Shown: in pieces, positions 5,094 through 7,629 of the stretch | How positions within the stretch are numbered: position 1 is the stretch's first letter | Layout of the letters: each line of letters starts with the position of its first letter | Assembly (NCBI GenBank): GCA_934427095.1 | Contig: CAKRYM010000062.1 | Location: 1 to 7,629 of the forward strand | Reading direction: 5' to 3' | DNA length: 7,629 bases | DNA from: an uncultured Bacillota bacterium | GTDB taxonomy: Bacteria > Bacillota > Dehalobacteriia > UBA4068 | Position numbers and translations under genes: made by a program | Notes under the pieces: generated by a model | Databases searched by the model: none | What the model saw: only the letters and a program-made list of their open reading frames with translations | Told to the model about the DNA's origin: nothing

Positions 5094-6377
5094 ATGGATC
5101 CGAAATTTGAAAAGCTGGGCTTTGGTCCTGCGGACATCCTGCTGCCCGCTGAGGCTGACATGGAGAAATGGGCTGTGGTGGCTTGCGACCAGTTCACCTC
5201 GCAGCCGGAATATTGGGACAGAGTAGAGAAATTCGTGGGCGACGCCCCCTCTGCTTACCGCCTGATTTTGCCGGAAAGCAAGCTCAACGACCCCAATGTG
5301 GACGAGTATATCGCTGAGATCAACCGCAGCATGAATCAGTACATGGAACAGAATATTTTTAAGACCTTAACCGACAGCCTGATTTATGTGGAGAGGGAAC
5401 AGTCTGACGGCAGCATTCGCCATGGCCTTGTGGGTATGCTGGATTTGGATTGCTATGACTTTACCCCTGGCTCCGGCGCGTTGACCCGTGCTACGGAAGG
5501 CACGGTCATTGAACGTATTCCTCCTCGCGCCAGAGTACGCCGGAACGCACCCATTGAGCTTCCTCATGTGATGGTGCTCATCGATAACCCGGAAAAGACC
5601 GTCATTGAACCTTTGACCGCTGCCAGCGACAGCATGGAAAAGGTCTATGATTTCGACCTGATGGAAAACGGCGGCCATATCAAAGGCTTTAAGCTCAGCG
5701 CAGCCCAGATTGACGCTGTAGCGGACGCTTTGACTGCTTTGACCAGCGACAAAGCCATGCAGGAAAAATACGGCATGAGCGGCATTGCCCCCCTGCTCTT
5801 TGCAGTGGGCGACGGCAACCACTCCCTGGCCACGGCCAAAGCCTGCTATGAAGAACAGAAACAGGGCCTTTCTGAAGAAGAATATAAGAAATTACCGGCC
5901 CGTTACGCTTTGGTGGAACTGGTGAATAACCATGACGATGCGTTGCAGTTTGAACCCATTCACCGGGTCATGTTCGACGTGGACCCCGAAGCTTTGCTGG
6001 CTGCCTTTAAGGAATTCTATCCCAATGCTTATGAAGGCAAAGGGGAAGGCCATTGCTTCGAATATGTTTACGCTGGCCATCAGGGCTTCATTACCGTGCC
6101 TGATCCTAAGGTACAGCTTTGCGTCGGCACCGTACAGGCTTTCTTGGACAAATATTTGAAGGAAAACGGCAAGGAATTGGACTATATCCATGGGGATGAA
6201 ATCACCAGAGAATTGGGGACGAAACCCGGCAATATGGCCATTTTGCTGCCGGCCATGGGGAAAGAGCAGCTCTTTAAGACCGTTATGGCTGATGGCGTTC
6301 TGCCCCGGAAAACCTTCTCCATGGGTCATGCCCAGGATAAGCGTTACTATGTGGAAGCGAGAAAGATTCGCAAATAA
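5094..6377 (+). CDS. DUF1015 family protein
   Basis: ATG 5094 is chosen because AGGAGG lies at 5081-5086; an earlier in-frame ATG at 5073 has no such site. The 427-residue length is typical of the family. Recognisable motifs are VVACDQFTSQPEYW (28-41), GDGNHSLATAKA (239-250), PIHRVMFD (288-295) and a C-terminal PRKTFSMG (405-411). No signal peptide or membrane segment is present, so it is cytoplasmic. The conserved GNHS block loosely recalls the G-x-x-R motif of ParB/Srx-fold proteins, but that is a speculative comparison. Relatives in clostridia often lie near serine biosynthesis genes by my recollection; no serA or serC is in this window. The gene uses more GAC, AAC, ACC and TTC codons than its neighbours, as well-expressed genes often do. 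The biochemical function is not established here. Confidence 0.85.
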   Translation: MDPKFEKLGFGPADILLPAEADMEKWAVVACDQFTSQPEYWDRVEKFVGDAPSAYRLILPESKLNDPNVDEYIAEINRSMNQYMEQNIFKTLTDSLIYVEREQSDGSIRHGLVGMLDLDCYDFTPGSGALTRATEGTVIERIPPRARVRRNAPIELPHVMVLIDNPEKTVIEPLTAASDSMEKVYDFDLMENGGHIKGFKLSAAQIDAVADALTALTSDKAMQEKYGMSGIAPLLFAVGDGNHSLATAKACYEEQKQGLSEEEYKKLPARYALVELVNNHDDALQFEPIHRVMFDVDPEALLAAFKEFYPNAYEGKGEGHCFEYVYAGHQGFITVPDPKVQLCVGTVQAFLDKYLKENGKELDYIHGDEITRELGTKPGNMAILLPAMGKEQLFKTVMADGVLPRKTFSMGHAQDKRYYVEARKIRK

Positions 6378-6400
6378 GCGGATTTCTCCTGCGAAAGCAG

Positions 6401-6433
6401 AAAAAACCGGCTCGGAAACGAGCCGGTTTTTTT
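6401..6433. terminator. Bidirectional intrinsic terminator between convergent genes
   Basis: AAAAAACCGGCTCG (6401-6414) pairs perfectly with CGAGCCGGTTTTTT (6419-6432) around a GAAA loop of the stable GNRA type. Seven T on the plus strand and the matching A run mean it can stop transcription of the DUF1015 gene from the left and of the HAD gene from the right. Confidence 0.95.
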
Positions 6434-6455
6434 GTTTTGCTTGCACGGATTGCCG

Positions 6456-7154
6456 TTAAAACTGCTGGATTAAGCTAGCCAAAGGTCCGTGGGGGACAGG
6501 GAGGATACGCTGTTTTTTGTTGATTAGGCAATCTTCCGCCAGAAAACTGGGGAGGCCAATGTTCTGGGTGGGTAAAATATCCTCATCCATATCATTGCCA
6601 ATCATCAGGGCGTCCTTTGCCTCCACACCGATGCGCCCGAGGATTTCTTGGAAATAAGCGGGGTTTGGCTTACAATAGGAGGAATTTTCATAGGTGGAAA
6701 CATAATCGAAATCCTCTGGTGTTAAGCCCACCCAGCTCAGCCGGGTACGAATCCCGCAAAGAGGGAAAAGTGGATTGGTGGCTAAGACAACCAGCTCCGC
6801 TTTTTCCCGGGCAGCTTTTACTGCGGCTTGCGCTAAGGCCGGGTTAGGATCAGTAGACTGGATGGCTGCTTGAAATTCCTGTTCATAAAAGGAATTAAAC
6901 AGGGGGATGTGTTCATAAACCTGTTCCCCCAGCAGTTGGGAAAAGGTCTGCCAGAAGCGTTCTTCATTGTTTATGGTACCGTCATTTTTGACCATGGCCG
7001 CAACCCCTTGCCATAAGGCTTGGATCAGCTGTTCTTTGTCATAGCCAAAGGGAGCCATTTTCTTGGCCAACAGGGAAAGGTAACCTTTGGTAAAGGTTTC
7101 CATATCCATAGGGAGCAGGGTGCCGTCTAAATCAAACAGGATTGCTTTTCGCAT
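6456..7154 (-). CDS. HAD-superfamily hydrolase (phosphatase)
   Basis: This is a 232-residue cytoplasmic protein on the minus strand. All four HAD motifs are visible: motif I FDLDGTL with Asp8 and Asp10, motif II LATNP with Thr126, motif III Lys162 in CKPNPAYF, and motif IV IGNDMDED with Asp188 and Asp190. A helical cap sits between motif I and motif II (about 17-105). HAD enzymes of this type remove phosphate from small metabolites such as nucleotides or sugar phosphates; the substrate cannot be read from the sequence. The start is the second of two adjacent ATG codons, which places GTGAGG at a better distance; the upstream TTG at 7217 is unsupported. No convincing minus-strand promoter was found, only an isolated TATAGT near 7235-7240. 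It shares a terminator with the convergent DUF1015 gene. Confidence 0.9.
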   Translation of the reverse strand: MRKAILFDLDGTLLPMDMETFTKGYLSLLAKKMAPFGYDKEQLIQALWQGVAAMVKNDGTINNEERFWQTFSQLLGEQVYEHIPLFNSFYEQEFQAAIQSTDPNPALAQAAVKAAREKAELVVLATNPLFPLCGIRTRLSWVGLTPEDFDYVSTYENSSYCKPNPAYFQEILGRIGVEAKDALMIGNDMDEDILPTQNIGLPSFLAEDCLINKKQRILPVPHGPLASLIQQF

Positions 7155-7326
7155 CATTGCCTCACAGTTGTCGTGGCCCTTGCAGAAATGCCCAGGGCGG
7201 TAATGGAATAGAGTCAAGCATAAATCACTTCTACTATACTATATCTTATGGGAAAAAGTATAGACTGGATTAGCCGCAAAACCATTTCTTTGGACTGAAA
7301 ACTTTTGCATGCGGAAAAAATATCTA
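7155..7326. other. Divergent intergenic region
   Basis: This lies between the minus-strand HAD gene and the plus-strand leader promoter. It is AT-rich, with CTATAC (7234-7239) complementary to GTATAG (7258-7263), possibly an operator or part of a weak minus-strand promoter. No gene or RNA was recognised. Confidence 0.4.
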
Positions 7327-7355
7327 TTGACAAAAACAAGGGAAATGCGTATAAT
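7327..7355 (+). promoter_or_regulatory. Consensus sigma-A promoter
   Basis: TTGACA (7327-7332) and TATAAT (7350-7355) are both perfect and separated by the optimal 17 bases. Transcription would begin near 7362. Such a perfect promoter implies strong constitutive initiation, which suits a unit controlled after initiation. Confidence 0.92.
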
Positions 7356-7391
7356 TTACTATATTCGTAAAGAGGAAAAGGAGTGCGGAAC

Positions 7392-7583
7392 ATGTTGTGT
7401 GCTGCTGAATTGAGCCAGAATATGATGGTTAAGCTTTCTCGCCGCCTCGCTACCTCTTTGTCCTTTGGGTACTTTTTTGCAGTACGCTATTTTGCGTACT
7501 GCTTTTTTGGCTATTTCTTTGGCTATTTCTTTTGGCAGAAACAGTTTATCCCGCAAAGGACGCAGGCTCTGGCAACGCGATAA
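7392..7583 (+). CDS. Putative leader ORF, Phe/Tyr-rich
   Basis: This is a 63-codon frame with AAGGAG (7378-7383) eight bases before the ATG, about 30 bases from the expected transcript start. The product begins MLCAAELSQNMMVKLSRRLA. It continues into an extremely aromatic part (residues 25-47), which includes an exact FGYF repeat from the DNA tandem repeat. A terminator hairpin lies inside the frame at codons 30-39, so ribosomes here would disturb it. I read it as a regulatory leader peptide, not a functional protein. Its aromatic content partly reflects T-rich terminator DNA. Tetracycline-resistance leader peptides of tet(M) type also start MLC in my recollection, but I cannot confirm a match. 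Whether it is translated to its end is unknown. Confidence 0.5.
   Translation: MLCAAELSQNMMVKLSRRLATSLSFGYFFAVRYFAYCFFGYFFGYFFWQKQFIPQRTQALATR
7479..7508 (+). terminator. Intrinsic terminator inside the leader, candidate attenuator
   Basis: GCAGTACGC (7479-7487) pairs perfectly with GCGTACTGC (7494-7502) around the loop TATTTT and is followed by six T (7503-7508). It lies about 118-147 bases after the predicted transcription start. An alternative stem GTACT (7469-7473) with AGTAC (7481-7485) would exclude it and could act as an antiterminator. Confidence 0.85.
7506..7533 (+). repeat. 12-base tandem repeat after the attenuator hairpin
   Basis: TTTGGCTATTTC occurs at 7506-7517 and 7518-7529, followed by a partial third copy. 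In the leader frame each copy encodes Phe-Gly-Tyr-Phe. The repeat overlaps the T-tract of the terminator. Confidence 0.85.
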
Positions 7584-7629
7584 TTCGAGCTTTTTTGCTT
7601 TGTCATGAAGAACGGCTTCCTTTACGGGA
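7584..7629. other. Right-edge sequence downstream of the leader ORF
   Basis: These last bases continue the leader region. An ATG at 7605 opens a short frame (MKNGFLYG) that runs off the window, but no ribosome binding site precedes it. The regulated gene, if there is one, lies further right. Confidence 0.3.

Noticed and set aside
5367..5822. Minus-strand frame of 151 codons inside the DUF1015 gene
   Set aside because: It is the shadow of a well-conserved coding gene.
7155..7217. Longer N-terminus of the HAD protein from TTG 7217
   Set aside because: HAD proteins normally begin a few residues before the DLDGTL motif, and the extra residues are unlike the family.
7359..7629. Minus-strand frame open from the right edge for about 90 codons, Lys-rich
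   Set aside because: It shares codon boundaries with the leader ORF, runs antisense through the promoter-proximal leader and terminator, and its lysines are simply the complement of T-runs. A real gene ending here remains a minor possibility.
7362..7629. T-box riboswitch for the leader
   Set aside because: The conserved T-box sequence (AGGGTGGNACCGCG) was not found before the terminator.
1..7629. CRISPR arrays, tRNA or rRNA genes, insertion sequences
   Set aside because: No regularly spaced repeats, no tRNA-like cloverleaf sequence, no transposase and no rRNA segment was seen.

Overview
The window looks like a chromosomal segment of a spore-forming anaerobic member of the Bacillota, probably class Clostridia. 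The support is strong purine-rich ribosome binding sites before nearly every gene, clean hairpin-plus-T-tract terminators, sigma-A type promoters, a SpoIVFA-like protein, a DUF1015 protein and a clostridial-type Elp3-like radical SAM protein. No rRNA or other taxonomic marker is present, so finer placement is a guess.

Bases 1 to about 3000 are the right-hand end of a phage or prophage late region, all on the plus strand. It holds the 3' part of a beta-helix tail-spike or tail-fibre gene, a 65-residue membrane-anchored coiled-coil protein, a three-helix holin candidate, a C39-like cysteine-peptidase endolysin candidate whose start codon overlaps the holin stop, and a 230-residue protein that resembles phage virion proteins. 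The middle genes form a compact lysis cassette. No integrase, recognisable attachment site or terminator closes the module.

Bases 3000 to 4160 hold an Elp3-like radical SAM gene. A 16-base tandem repeat sits at the seam with the phage-like region. A perfect 12-base inverted repeat brackets the gene's ribosome binding site and start codon. The gene's stop codon lies in the loop of its own terminator.

Bases 4160 to 4960 hold a single-pass membrane protein with an LytM/M23 fold that has lost its zinc ligands. It most resembles SpoIVFA, a sporulation regulator, but no SpoIVFB protease gene follows it. Bases 4990 to 6433 hold a DUF1015 gene with its own promoter and a near-perfect terminator. That terminator is shared with a convergent HAD phosphatase gene on the minus strand (6456-7154).

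Bases 7327 to 7583 contain the most intriguing regulatory element. A consensus sigma-A promoter is followed by a small open reading frame that is very rich in Phe and Tyr, and an intrinsic terminator lies inside that frame. Alternative and outer pairings are possible around the terminator. This reads as a transcription-attenuation leader for a gene beyond the right edge. Leaders of ribosome-targeting antibiotic resistance genes are one precedent for this layout, but the regulated gene is not visible.
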